A stretch of 64,000 bases of DNA from Phycisphaerae bacterium (GTDB lineage Bacteria; Planctomycetota; Phycisphaerae; JAJVII01): contig JAJVII010000006.1 in the NCBI GenBank assembly GCA_022072085.1, positions 62,001-126,000 on the forward strand, given 5' to 3'. Within the stretch, counting starts at the first letter, position 1. Each line of letters begins with the position of its first letter. A model generated the notes under the pieces. It ran no database searches. It was not told the origin of the DNA and saw only the letters and a list, made by a program, of their open reading frames with translations. Below are positions 39,786 to 48,081 of this stretch, piece after piece. Made by a program: the position numbers and the translations under genes.

Positions 39786-41384
39786 ATGGCCAAGAAGCAG
39801 GCCCGGAAGACGGCGAAATCCTCCCGCAGGCCGCGACCCAGCCGCCCCGCCGGGGGCTCCGACCGCCGCAATCCGTCCAAGGCCAAACCGAAGCCCAGGC
39901 CGCCCGCCAAGGCGGCCAAGCCGGTCCCCCGGCCCGCTGCCAAGCCCAAGTCGCCGCCCGCCCAGCCCGTGCCGGCCAAGTCCAAGGCCCCACGCAAGAG
40001 CCGCAAGCAGGCCTCGCGAAGCTGGCAGGCCCGGCTGGCCGCTGAGCCCGCCGACCTCACCGTTGCCTACGGCGAATCGCTCTCGATCGACCACCGGCTC
40101 TACGAGCAGGACATCGCCGGCTCGGTCGCGCACGCCACGATGCTCCAGGAAGCCGGGCTCATCAGCGGCGCGGACCTCCTGCGAATCCGCCGCGGCCTCG
40201 AACACATCCGCCAGCAGATTTCAGCCGGCACGTTTGCGTTCGATGCGACGCAGGAAGACATTCACATGGCCATCGAGGCCGCGCTCATCAAGGACGTTGG
40301 CGACGCCGGCCGAAAGCTGCACACCGCGCGCAGCCGCAACGACCAGGTCGCTTTGGACCTGCGCCTGTGGTTGCGAGACCAGGTCGCCGGGTTGCAGGCG
40401 CTCATCCGCGAACTCCAGGCGGCCCTGCTCCGCCAGGCCGAGGACCACGCCGACGTGGTGTTGCCTGCCTACACGCACCTTCAGCGGGCCCAGCCGATCG
40501 AGCTGGGCGCCTACCTGCTGGCGTGGATCGAGATGCTCCAGCGCGACGCGGACCGGCTGGCCGACTGCCGCAAGCGGATCAACGTCAGCCCGCTGGGCGC
40601 CGGCGCCGTCGCGGGCACGACCCTGCCGATCAACCGCCAGCGCGTCGCCGAACTGCTGGGTATGGACGGCGTGCTGGCCAGCGCCGTGGACGCGACCAGC
40701 GAGCGCGACGTGGCCGCCGAGTTCCTCTTCTGCGTGACGATGGTCGGCCTGCACCTGTCGCGATGGGCCGAGGACGGCTGCATCTACGCGTCGCAGGAAT
40801 TCGGCTTCCTGCGGATCGACGACGCTTACTGCACCTCCAGCTCGATGATGCCGCAGAAGCGGAACCCCGACCTGCTGGAGCTGATGCGCGGCCGCGCCGC
40901 CGTCGTGCTCGGCCAGCTCGTCGGACTGCTCGGTCTGCTCAAGGGCCTGCCGCTTGCGTACAACCGCGACCTCCAGGAGGACAAGCGGCTGATCTTCACG
41001 GCCGTGGACACCGTGCGGCTGTCGCTGCGGGTGGCCGCCGAGATCGTCCGCCACAGCCGCTACAACGCCGAGACCGCCGAGAAGGCGGCCGCAGGCGGCC
41101 TGACCGACGCGACTGCGCTGGCCGAGTATCTTGTCGGCAAGGGCGTTCCCTTCCGCACGGCCCACCAGTATGTCGGCGAGGTGGTGCAACTGGCTGAGGG
41201 CCAGGGCGTCAGCCTCGTCGAAATGCCCCTGGACCAGCTCCAGGCAGTCGCCGACGAGGTGGCCGACGACGTGTTCCAGTGGCTGGGCGCCCGGCGCGTG
41301 GTGAAACGCTACACCAGCTACGGCGCCGGCGGCGGTGAACCGCTGGCCCAGCAACTGGCCGCCTGGAAGCAGCGGCTGAAGTGA
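39786..41384 (+). CDS. argH: Argininosuccinate lyase with basic N-terminal tail
   Basis: The enzyme splits argininosuccinate to arginine and fumarate. Residues from about 79 on are a complete lyase: DIHMAIEAAL, KLHTARSRNDQVALDLRL, AYTHLQRAQPI and the fumarase-family signature SSSMMPQKRNPD. Residues 1-78 are an unusual tail of Lys/Pro/Ala/Arg repeats (for example KAKPKPRPPAKAAKPVPRPA), like histone H1-type bacterial proteins. It makes the protein 532 rather than about 460 residues. A short gap of module-like repeats follows before thiL. Confidence 0.92.
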   Translation: MAKKQARKTAKSSRRPRPSRPAGGSDRRNPSKAKPKPRPPAKAAKPVPRPAAKPKSPPAQPVPAKSKAPRKSRKQASRSWQARLAAEPADLTVAYGESLSIDHRLYEQDIAGSVAHATMLQEAGLISGADLLRIRRGLEHIRQQISAGTFAFDATQEDIHMAIEAALIKDVGDAGRKLHTARSRNDQVALDLRLWLRDQVAGLQALIRELQAALLRQAEDHADVVLPAYTHLQRAQPIELGAYLLAWIEMLQRDADRLADCRKRINVSPLGAGAVAGTTLPINRQRVAELLGMDGVLASAVDATSERDVAAEFLFCVTMVGLHLSRWAEDGCIYASQEFGFLRIDDAYCTSSSMMPQKRNPDLLELMRGRAAVVLGQLVGLLGLLKGLPLAYNRDLQEDKRLIFTAVDTVRLSLRVAAEIVRHSRYNAETAEKAAAGGLTDATALAEYLVGKGVPFRTAHQYVGEVVQLAEGQGVSLVEMPLDQLQAVADEVADDVFQWLGARRVVKRYTSYGAGGGEPLAQQLAAWKQRLK

Positions 41385-41397
41385 GAAAAGAGATTCC

Positions 41398-41426
41398 GCC
41401 GCTGAGGCGCCGAGGCGCTGAGGCGA
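41398..41426. repeat. Iterated module between argH and thiL
   Basis: CCGCTGAGGCG is followed by CCGAGGCG and CTGAGGCG, three near copies of one 8-9-bp unit. It resembles single arms of the larger intergenic inverted repeats further right. Confidence 0.4.
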
Positions 41427-41430
41427 CCCC

Positions 41431-42357
41431 ATGGCACACGAGGAAAAGGGCGAGTTCGCGCTCATCCGGTGGATTCGCCGGCGCTTGGGCCGTGCGCCCA
41501 AGTTTGTCGCTATCCCCAGCGGCGACGACATGGCCGGGCTCGACCTCGCGGGCGAAGGCCTCGTCCAGATCACCACCGATATGCTCCTGGACGGAGTTCA
41601 CTTCGACACCGCGACGGCGACGCTGCGGCAGATCGGCTACAAGTCGATGGCGTGCTCGCTTTCGGACGCGGCGGCGATGGCCGCCCTGCCCCGCGCCGCC
41701 GTCGCGTCGGCGGCCCTGCCCCGATCGTTCACGCCCGAGCAGGCCCGCGAGCTGACGCTGGGAATGCTCGACGCCGCCGACCCATTCGGCTGCGCGCTCG
41801 TCGGCGGCGATGTGACCGCGTGGGACCAGCCTCTTGCCGTCAACGTCGCCCTGATCGCCACCGAGTCCGGCACGCTGGCGGTGCGTCGCGGCGGCGCCCA
41901 GCCCGGCGACGACATCTTCGTCACTGGCACGCTGGGCGGCTCGCTCGTCAGCGGGCGGCACCTGAGCTTCACGCCGCGGGTGGCCGAGGCCCGGGCCCTG
42001 GCGGCGGCGGTTTCGCTGCACTCCATGATCGACCTGAGCGACGGGCTGAGCAGCGACCTGAACCACATCTGCGACGAGTCGGGCGTCGGCTGCGACCTGC
42101 TCGCGGATGCCGTGCCGATCTCCGACGCCGCCCGGTCAGCCGCCGATCCGCTGGCTGCGGCCCTCAACGACGGCGAGGACTTCGAACTCTGCTTCACCTG
42201 CTCGCCGGCCGATGGCCAGCGGCTGCTGGCGTCCCCGCCGGTGCAGGTGACGCTGACCCGCGTCGGGCGGATCACGCTGACGCGCGACCGTATGCTGGTC
42301 GACGCCGAGGGCCGGTCCCAGCCGCTTGTCCCCCGCGGCTACGAGCATTTCCGATGA
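41431..42357 (+). CDS. thiL: Thiamine-monophosphate kinase
   Basis: The 308-residue protein phosphorylates thiamine phosphate to the active cofactor. It belongs to the PurM/ThiL fold: GDDMAGLD, ITTDMLLDGVHF, GYKSMACSLSDAAAMAA, LVGGDVTAWD, FVTGTLGGS and MIDLSDGLSSDLNHICDESGVG. Its stop overlaps the tsaE start (ATGA), so the two genes are coupled. No other thiamine gene is near. Confidence 0.9.
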   Translation: MAHEEKGEFALIRWIRRRLGRAPKFVAIPSGDDMAGLDLAGEGLVQITTDMLLDGVHFDTATATLRQIGYKSMACSLSDAAAMAALPRAAVASAALPRSFTPEQARELTLGMLDAADPFGCALVGGDVTAWDQPLAVNVALIATESGTLAVRRGGAQPGDDIFVTGTLGGSLVSGRHLSFTPRVAEARALAAAVSLHSMIDLSDGLSSDLNHICDESGVGCDLLADAVPISDAARSAADPLAAALNDGEDFELCFTCSPADGQRLLASPPVQVTLTRVGRITLTRDRMLVDAEGRSQPLVPRGYEHFR

Positions 42358-42851
42358 GCGAATCGGCTACGCCGCTGGTGCTGATCTCGCGCAGCCCCGC
42401 CGACACGCAGGCGATGGGCCGGGCGCTGGCGGCGGCCCTGCTGCCCGGCGATGTGGTGGCCTTGGTCGGAGACCTGGGCACGGGCAAGACGCAGTGGGTG
42501 AAGGGGCTTGCGGGCGGCCTGGGCGTCGATCCCGACGCGGTCCACAGCCCGACTTTCACGCTGGTCAACGAATACGAGGCGTCGGCCCGCGCGGACATCC
42601 GCGTGCTCTGCCACGCCGACGTCTATCGCATGGGGGCCGCCGTCGAGTTGGAAGCCATCGGCTTTGACGAGATCGTCCGCGCCGGCGACAGCGTGGTCGC
42701 CGTCGAGTGGGCCGACCGGGTGGCCGACCTGATCCCGCCCGGCGCGATCTGGATTCGCGGCCAGCTTCCCCCCGACGGCGGCCCGGAGGATCGCCGCTAC
42801 GAACTGACCGGCGGCGCGGCGGTCCTTGCGGCGATGAGAAGTTTCAACTGA
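42354..42851 (+). CDS. tsaE: tRNA threonylcarbamoyladenosine ATPase subunit TsaE
   Basis: TsaE energises the TsaD-TsaB-TsaE complex that makes t6A in tRNAs reading ANN codons. The 165-residue protein has the P-loop LVGDLGTGKTQWVKGLAGGLG, SPTFTLVNEYE, HADVYRMG and VAVEWADRV, all family blocks. It starts inside the thiL stop codon. It uses a different frame from a long spurious reading frame covering both genes. Confidence 0.92.
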   Translation: MSESATPLVLISRSPADTQAMGRALAAALLPGDVVALVGDLGTGKTQWVKGLAGGLGVDPDAVHSPTFTLVNEYEASARADIRVLCHADVYRMGAAVELEAIGFDEIVRAGDSVVAVEWADRVADLIPPGAIWIRGQLPPDGGPEDRRYELTGGAAVLAAMRSFN

Positions 42852-42879
42852 TCTGGCGGCAGGGCTGTTTGCCGCGCGG

Positions 42880-43230
42880 TCAGGAGACGGCAGCCTTCAC
42901 GTCGGCGTAGACGGGGAATATCTTGTCCAGCCGCGTGGTGAACAGGACATCGCGGATGGCCGGCTGAGGGGCGGCCAGCACCAGTTCGCATCGGCGGCGC
43001 TGGCTGACGATGTGGGCGACGATGAGGGCGCCCAGGCCCATCGAGCAAATGAACTCCAAGTCAGTCAGGTCGACGACGAGTCGGCCGCAGGCTTCGCCGG
43101 CGATGCGTCGCAACTCGGCAGTGAGGCGTTCGGCTTCGTCGATGGTGGCCATGCCGCCCAGGCGGATGATTGAGACCGCGGGGGCCTGCGTGACGCGGAT
43201 GGTCAGGGGACCGGAGTGTGGCGTGTCCAT
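42880..43230 (-). CDS. STAS-domain anti-sigma factor antagonist
   Basis: The 116-residue protein is SpoIIAA-like. It has VSIIRLGGMATIDEAERL, then LVVDLTDLEFICSMGLGALIVA with a serine at the regulatory site. It is the last gene of a three-gene partner-switching unit read from 44092 leftward, downstream of the RsbW-like kinase that should phosphorylate it. Confidence 0.82.
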   Translation of the reverse strand: MDTPHSGPLTIRVTQAPAVSIIRLGGMATIDEAERLTAELRRIAGEACGRLVVDLTDLEFICSMGLGALIVAHIVSQRRRCELVLAAPQPAIRDVLFTTRLDKIFPVYADVKAAVS

Positions 43231-43276
43231 CGTGCGCCTCCTCGCGGCGGCGGTCGCGGGCCGCCGGTCCGGGGGG

Positions 43277-43678
43277 TCACTCGTTCTTCTTAATCAGCTC
43301 GACGCAGTTGCCGTCGCGGTTCCAGCGGACCTCGTTCATGTAGGCTTCCATGAGCATGATGCCGCGTCCGCAGGGCTTCTCGATGTTCTCGGGGGCCGTG
43401 GGGTCGGGCACACTGCCGCGGCTGAAACCGGGGCCCTCGTCCGAAACGCGGATGACCGCCCGGCGGGGATCGATATGGTAGTCCACGCGGACGGCCTTGC
43501 TGGCGTCGCGGGCGTTGCCGTGGTTGATGGCGTTGGCCAGCGCCTCCTCCAGCGCCAGGCGCACCGCGAAGACGGCCTCCTCGCTGTAGCCGTGCCGCTC
43601 CAGCTCGGCCATCACGAGGGGCTCCACCTTGCGGGCGGCAGCCAGGTCGCTCTTGGTCACCAGCGTGCTGAACTTCAT
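43277..43678 (-). CDS. RsbW/SpoIIAB-like anti-sigma serine kinase
   Basis: The 133-residue protein is a stand-alone HATPase_c domain. It has an N-box AVRLALEEALANAINHGN, a G1 box VSDEGPGF and a G2 box CGRGIMLMEAYMNEV. RsbW-type kinases bind a sigma factor or phosphorylate their STAS antagonist. Flanking STAS genes on both sides make the partners clear, but no sigma factor or PP2C phosphatase gene is in the window. The start at 43678 (MKFSTLV) is preferred over 43702. Confidence 0.88.
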   Translation of the reverse strand: MKFSTLVTKSDLAAARKVEPLVMAELERHGYSEEAVFAVRLALEEALANAINHGNARDASKAVRVDYHIDPRRAVIRVSDEGPGFSRGSVPDPTAPENIEKPCGRGIMLMEAYMNEVRWNRDGNCVELIKKNE

Positions 43679-43729
43679 CGGGTCACTTCGTCCACTGATC
43701 ACAGCCGGTCCGTTCCGCGTTGCCGGCGG

Positions 43730-44092
43730 TCAGGCCGTCACCGCTGCGATGGCTTCTTCGCGCGTCGTGTAGATGTCGAACGAGCGGTCCAGCCGCGTGA
43801 TGCGGAACACGTCGAAGATCCGCGCGGCGATGTTCGACAGGGCCAGGCGGCCCTTCTTCATGTTCACCCGCTTCATCAGGCTGATCAGCGTGCCCAGGGC
43901 CCGCGAGGAGAGGTGCTCGACGTTGGCGAAGTCCAGCACCAGCCGGACGGAGGTCTCCTTCTCCACCAGCGTGAACAGATCCTCTTCGATCCGCGTGATG
44001 TTCAACTCGTCCAGGATCTTGCGGTCCAGGAACGAGACCACGATCACGCCCTCGGTGTGCTGCACGTCCAGATGCGCTCGGGCCGATTCCAT
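43730..44092 (-). CDS. STAS-domain anti-sigma factor antagonist
   Basis: The 120-residue protein has VIVVSFLDRKILDELNI and LVLDFANVEHLSSRALGTLISLMKRV, the SpoIIAA-like core with serine pair at the phosphosite. It is first in the three-gene cluster STAS-kinase-STAS. Two antagonists with one kinase suggest two inputs or a decoy. Confidence 0.84.
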   Translation of the reverse strand: MESARAHLDVQHTEGVIVVSFLDRKILDELNITRIEEDLFTLVEKETSVRLVLDFANVEHLSSRALGTLISLMKRVNMKKGRLALSNIAARIFDVFRITRLDRSFDIYTTREEAIAAVTA

Positions 44093-44138
44093 TCAATGTA
44101 CTCCTCTCTTGCGGACCTCGGTAGAAGCGGCCAGCAGT

Positions 44139-45809
44139 CTAGGCCCCGCCCCGGCGGACTGTCAAGCCCACGCCGGCTCGCCCGGTCAACCACCCGGCCG
44201 CCAACAGCGCCGCCCCGGCCAGCGCCAGCCAGGACCAAACGGCCCGGCGGCTGATGCCCGGCGACTCGGCCGGGGGCTCGATCGCTGTCGTGTTCACCCG
44301 GGCAGCCGCCGCGGCGCTCGCGGCGACGCAGGCCAACTCCGGCGGATTATAGGCGATCCCGTCACGCAGGCCCCCGGGCAATCCTGCCCGCCAGGTCCAT
44401 CGCCCCCCAGCCGACCCTGCATGCAGCGACGGCAGGGCGTGCCAGAAAAGCGGCCAGGCCGGCGTGTCGGCCCAGTTCGTGTTCGCGGACGCGACCGAGA
44501 AGAAGACGACCACCAGCCCGCGATCCGGCCGCCAGGCGATCAGCGGATGGCCGGCGGCGTCGGAGGCCAGCGATTCCCAGCCCTCGCCCAGTTCCACCGC
44601 CGTGGCCCGGGCCGCGGTCACGCCGTCCAGCGGCAGGGCCGACAGTGGCGAACTGGCCGCGATGGTTGCGACGGTCGCGGGCCTCAACTCGCCCGCGAAC
44701 CGCACGCCTTCGGGCGCGACCAGCGGGTCGATTACCACCTGCCACTGGCCCGGCGCGGGGGCGACCGGGTCGGCCGGCTCGTTGACGATCAGCCAGTCCG
44801 CGGGTTGCCCGGCGGCCGGGTCGGCCAGGTCCATGTTGTCAATCGTCGCGACGGCGCGGGCGATGCCGGCATTGGGCCGGCCGGTCAGCCGAAACGTTGC
44901 GCGTGCCGACGCCTGCGCGGGCGCCAGATAGAATGCGTCGTTGGCGGGTTGGTCGTCGGGGTCGGCCAGCCGAAGCGTGATCGGCCCAGCCAGTTCGCCC
45001 GGCAGCAAAAGCACGAGGCCAGCCCGGCCGGCGCTGTCGAAGTCAACCGACCCGCGGGCCAGCTCTCGCCCGGCGGCGTCCAGGGCGGCGACGGTTGCTC
45101 GCGGCGACACCCCGGCCAGCCGGCGGAGGGAGGCGAAGAGTTGAACGTGGGCGTCAACGGCCTGGGCGCCGGCGGCGACGATGCCCACGTCAGTCGCGGG
45201 TGGCAATGGGCGGAACAGCCAGTGGACGTCCGCCCGGGCTGACGGGACGTTGCGGAACTCGCCCAGCAGGTAGACGGCCTGCGTGTCGGGTCGCCGCCAG
45301 GCGGCGATCAGCGCGGCGGCATCGGGCGGCTCGACAGTCTGGAGTGACGCGGCCGGGTCGGCCGGGGTGTCGGCCAGCGCGAACGTGGCCGGCTCGCCCC
45401 CCTGCCCCGCGACGCCGACCAGCAGGCCCGGCGTCGTGCCCAGCACCCCCCGCAGTTCAGCCAGGCGGCGGTGCAGCGCGTCGGCCTGCCCCGTGCCGTC
45501 GGCCGCGCGGGCGTCGAGCTGCGGCGTCCGGGCGATCAGCACGAGCACCGGGCCGGCCGCCGGCTGACGCACGTTCAGCACGGCCCCGCCGGCGGCGGCA
45601 GCCACGAGCAGCCCACCCGTGGCGATCAGCAGCAGGTGGATTCGCAGCAACGGCGTCGCCCGCCGGCCAGCCGACTGCCTGGCCGCCTCGCGCCACAGTT
45701 CGACATGGGCGACCTCGACCCGCCGACGCGGCGGGCGCAGCAGCAGCCGGATCGCGACGGCGGCGACGGCCAGTGCGGCGGCCAGGATGAACGGGTGAGG
45801 CAGCGACAA
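44139..45809 (-). CDS. BatA-like membrane protein
   Basis: The 556-residue protein begins with the BatA/aerotolerance N-terminal domain: a first helix HPFILAAALAVAAVAIRLLL, then PRRRVEVAHVELWREAA and a second helix LLIATGGLLVAAAAGGAV. A degenerate von Willebrand-like domain follows (VLVLIARTPQLDAR), and a third helix closes the C-terminus. Such proteins accompany MoxR ATPases, none of which is seen here. A TTG start at 45809 follows GGAGG closely; ATG 45914 would overlap the divergent SDR gene and is rejected. Confidence 0.7.
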   Translation of the reverse strand: MSLPHPFILAAALAVAAVAIRLLLRPPRRRVEVAHVELWREAARQSAGRRATPLLRIHLLLIATGGLLVAAAAGGAVLNVRQPAAGPVLVLIARTPQLDARAADGTGQADALHRRLAELRGVLGTTPGLLVGVAGQGGEPATFALADTPADPAASLQTVEPPDAAALIAAWRRPDTQAVYLLGEFRNVPSARADVHWLFRPLPPATDVGIVAAGAQAVDAHVQLFASLRRLAGVSPRATVAALDAAGRELARGSVDFDSAGRAGLVLLLPGELAGPITLRLADPDDQPANDAFYLAPAQASARATFRLTGRPNAGIARAVATIDNMDLADPAAGQPADWLIVNEPADPVAPAPGQWQVVIDPLVAPEGVRFAGELRPATVATIAASSPLSALPLDGVTAARATAVELGEGWESLASDAAGHPLIAWRPDRGLVVVFFSVASANTNWADTPAWPLFWHALPSLHAGSAGGRWTWRAGLPGGLRDGIAYNPPELACVAASAAAAARVNTTAIEPPAESPGISRRAVWSWLALAGAALLAAGWLTGRAGVGLTVRRGGA

Positions 45810-45903
45810 GCGGGCCTCCGTCGGCTGAGGCGTTGGCGTTGCAATCGAGGCGTCCGTCGTTACGATGATACCGTCCCGGGGCGGGCGTGCGAGAGGAGAT
45901 TTC

Positions 45904-46611
45904 ATGAGCGACAAGGTTGCGATAGTGACCGGCGCCGGGCGAGGGATCGGCCAGGCGGTCGCGGTCGCCCTGGCTGAGCAGGGCTACTGCCTCGCGCTGG
46001 CGTCGCGGACGGAGGGCGAACTGAACGCGACGCTCAAGCAGTGCCAGGAACTCGGCGCCGAGTCCATCGCCGCGCCGACCGACGTCACCGTGGCGGCCGA
46101 GGTGCAGGCCCTGGTGGACGCGACGATGGAGGCGTTCGGCCGCGTGGACCTGCTGGCCAACGTCGCGGGTGTCGCGATCTACAAGGAACGCATCGTCGAG
46201 TTCACCGACGAGGAGTTCGACGCGACCTTCGCCGTCAACGTCAGGAGCGTCTTCCTGGCGACGCGGGCGGTCTGGCCGATCATGGCCCAGCAGGTGGACG
46301 GCGGGGCGATCGTGAACGTCTCATCGCTGGCGTCGCGCGATCCGTTCCCCGGCTTCGCGGTCTACGGCGCGTCCAAGGCGGCGGTGAACCTGATGACCCA
46401 GTCGCTGGCGCGGGCCGGCCGTGAGCACAACATCCGCCTGTTCGCGCTGTGCCCCGGGGCGGTCGAGACGGACATGCTGCGTGACGGCTTCCCCGACTTC
46501 CCGCGCGACAAGACGCTGGCGCCGCGGCAGGTAGCAGACCTCGTGCTCTGGTGCGCCGGCGACGCCGCGCGGCACTGCACCGGCGAAGCCATCGCGGTGA
46601 GCAAGCAGTAG
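45904..46611 (+). CDS. Short-chain dehydrogenase/reductase
   Basis: The 235-residue classical SDR has the NAD(P) motif TGAGRGIG near residues 9-16, NVAG, the catalytic serine in NVSSLASRDP, and YGASK (YxxxK). The C-terminus CPGAVETDML is typical. It resembles 3-oxoacyl-ACP reductases but the substrate cannot be assigned. The ATG follows GGAGA. The gene is divergent from the BatA-like gene. Confidence 0.85.
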   Translation: MSDKVAIVTGAGRGIGQAVAVALAEQGYCLALASRTEGELNATLKQCQELGAESIAAPTDVTVAAEVQALVDATMEAFGRVDLLANVAGVAIYKERIVEFTDEEFDATFAVNVRSVFLATRAVWPIMAQQVDGGAIVNVSSLASRDPFPGFAVYGASKAAVNLMTQSLARAGREHNIRLFALCPGAVETDMLRDGFPDFPRDKTLAPRQVADLVLWCAGDAARHCTGEAIAVSKQ

Positions 46612-46654
46612 CTTTCGGGGGCAACGCCCGATGCGGGGAAGAACTGCGCATCGG

Positions 46655-46753
46655 TCACTTCACATTTCACATTGCTCAAAGAAGCGACGGCGCGGCCTGC
46701 TGTTGCCGTCTTCGATCCCCAATGTGAAATGAGCAATGCTCAATGAGAAATGA
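46655..46753. repeat. Intergenic inverted repeat (module CATTTCACATTG)
   Basis: CACATTTCACATTG (46661) and CAATGTGAAATGAG (46720) are inverted; the right arm continues with CAATGCTCAATGAGAAATG, further near copies. The loop is about 45 bases. Confidence 0.65.
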
Positions 46754-46947
46754 ATGCGGCCCCGGCATGTGGCCTGATCCGCGTCTCCCACCGCCTCATA
46801 CGCGTCCATCTGTGGCCCCAAGATTCATTCCGCACTCCCCGCTTGGTGTCCTCGGCGTATTCCTCTTGGCGCCTTGGCGGTTGTCTTCCCCCGGCCAGCG
46901 GGGATTTCCTCCAACTCCCGCTGGCGGCTCGGAAGAGGAGAGAGAGA
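46754..46947. other. Intergenic stretch with a single repeat arm
   Basis: No gene is seen between the inverted repeat and the proB stop. At 46842-46893 the sequence CTTGGTGTCCTCGGCG, then CTTGGCGCCTTGGCGG, repeats one short unit. It looks like a single arm of the same repeat class. Confidence 0.45.
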
Positions 46948-48078
46948 CTACTGGCCCAGCACGACCAGGTTGTCGCGGTGGATGACCTCGTCGCCGTGGT
47001 GGGCCGTCGGGCCGAGGCGGGCGGCGATCTCGCTGGTGCGGCAGCCGCGGATGCGGGCGACCTCGGCGGCGTCGTAGCGCGACAGGCCCCGGGCCAACTC
47101 GCGGCCGTCGGGCCCCAGCACGGAGATCACCTCGCCGGCTTCGAACTCCCCCTCGACCTCGACGATGCCGCTGGGCAGGAGGCTCTTGCGCCCCTCGACG
47201 ACCGCGCGGGCGGCGCCGGCGTCGACGTGGACCGCGCCGACGGGGCGGACCGTCATGCCGATCCAGCGGTGGCGGCTGGTCATCTTGCGGGCCGCGGGCA
47301 GGAAGACCGTGCCCACCGGCTCGCCAGCGAGGATGCGGGCGATGACGTTGGGCATCCGGCCGTTGGCGATCATCGCGATCTCGCCGGACTCGGTGACACG
47401 GCTGATGGCCTCCAGCTTGGACTTCATCCCCCCGCTGCCGAGGCTGGAGCGATTTCGGTTGGCTAACTTAGTCACCGCGGCGGTGACCCGCTCGATCAGG
47501 TCGATGCGCCGGCCGTCGCCGTCGAGCAGGCCGTCCACCACCGTCAGGACGATCAGCAGGTTGGCCCGCAGCAGGTTGGTCGTCAGCGCTGCGATGGTGT
47601 CGTTGTCGCCGAAGCGGATCTCGTCCACGGCCACCACGTCGTTCTCGTTGATGACCGGGATCGACCCGAAGCGGTGCAGCGCGTCGATGCTGTTGCGGAT
47701 GTTCAGGTAGCGGCTGCGGTTCTCGAAGTCCGCGCGGGTCAGCAATAGCTGCGCGGCGTGCACCCCGTGCCGCTGGAACGCGACCGAGAAGAGGTTCATC
47801 AGGTGCTTCTGGCCGACCGCGGCGGCGGCCTGAAGCTCGGGCAGGCGCCTGGGGCGGGTCGGCAGGTGCAGCTCGCCCATGCCCGCGCCGATGGCGCCGG
47901 AACTGACGACGACGAACCGTCGGCCGGCGCTGTGGTGGCGGGCGATCTGGCCGGCCAGTCGGCCGATCAGCCTGCGGTCCAGTCGGCCGTCGGCCCCGGT
48001 CAGCACGTTGGTGCCGATCTTGACGACGACCAGCCGGGCGGCGGCGACGACGTTCCTGCGGACTTCGGTCGAAGGCAT
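46948..48078 (-). CDS. proB: Glutamate 5-kinase
   Basis: The first enzyme of proline synthesis. The 376-residue protein has the amino-acid kinase domain (VVKIGTNVLT, VVSSGAIGAGM, INENDVVAVDEIRFGDNDTIAA, GSGGMKSKLEA) and a C-terminal PUA domain (KSLLPSGIVEVEGEFEAGEVISV). Full length and start are typical of ProB. It lies 3 bp after waaA in transcription order, so the two genes form an operon by spacing. Confidence 0.93.
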   Translation of the reverse strand: MPSTEVRRNVVAAARLVVVKIGTNVLTGADGRLDRRLIGRLAGQIARHHSAGRRFVVVSSGAIGAGMGELHLPTRPRRLPELQAAAAVGQKHLMNLFSVAFQRHGVHAAQLLLTRADFENRSRYLNIRNSIDALHRFGSIPVINENDVVAVDEIRFGDNDTIAALTTNLLRANLLIVLTVVDGLLDGDGRRIDLIERVTAAVTKLANRNRSSLGSGGMKSKLEAISRVTESGEIAMIANGRMPNVIARILAGEPVGTVFLPAARKMTSRHRWIGMTVRPVGAVHVDAGAARAVVEGRKSLLPSGIVEVEGEFEAGEVISVLGPDGRELARGLSRYDAAEVARIRGCRTSEIAARLGPTAHHGDEVIHRDNLVVLGQ

Positions 48079-48081
48079 GAC

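Noticed and set aside
41469-42851. A 460-codon frame across thiL and tsaE
   Set aside because: Only its last 165 codons are real (tsaE); the first part is a shadow of thiL.
45809-45914. ATG start at 45914 for the BatA-like gene
   Set aside because: It would overlap the start of the divergent SDR gene and adds residues unlike the family; the TTG after GGAGG fits better.
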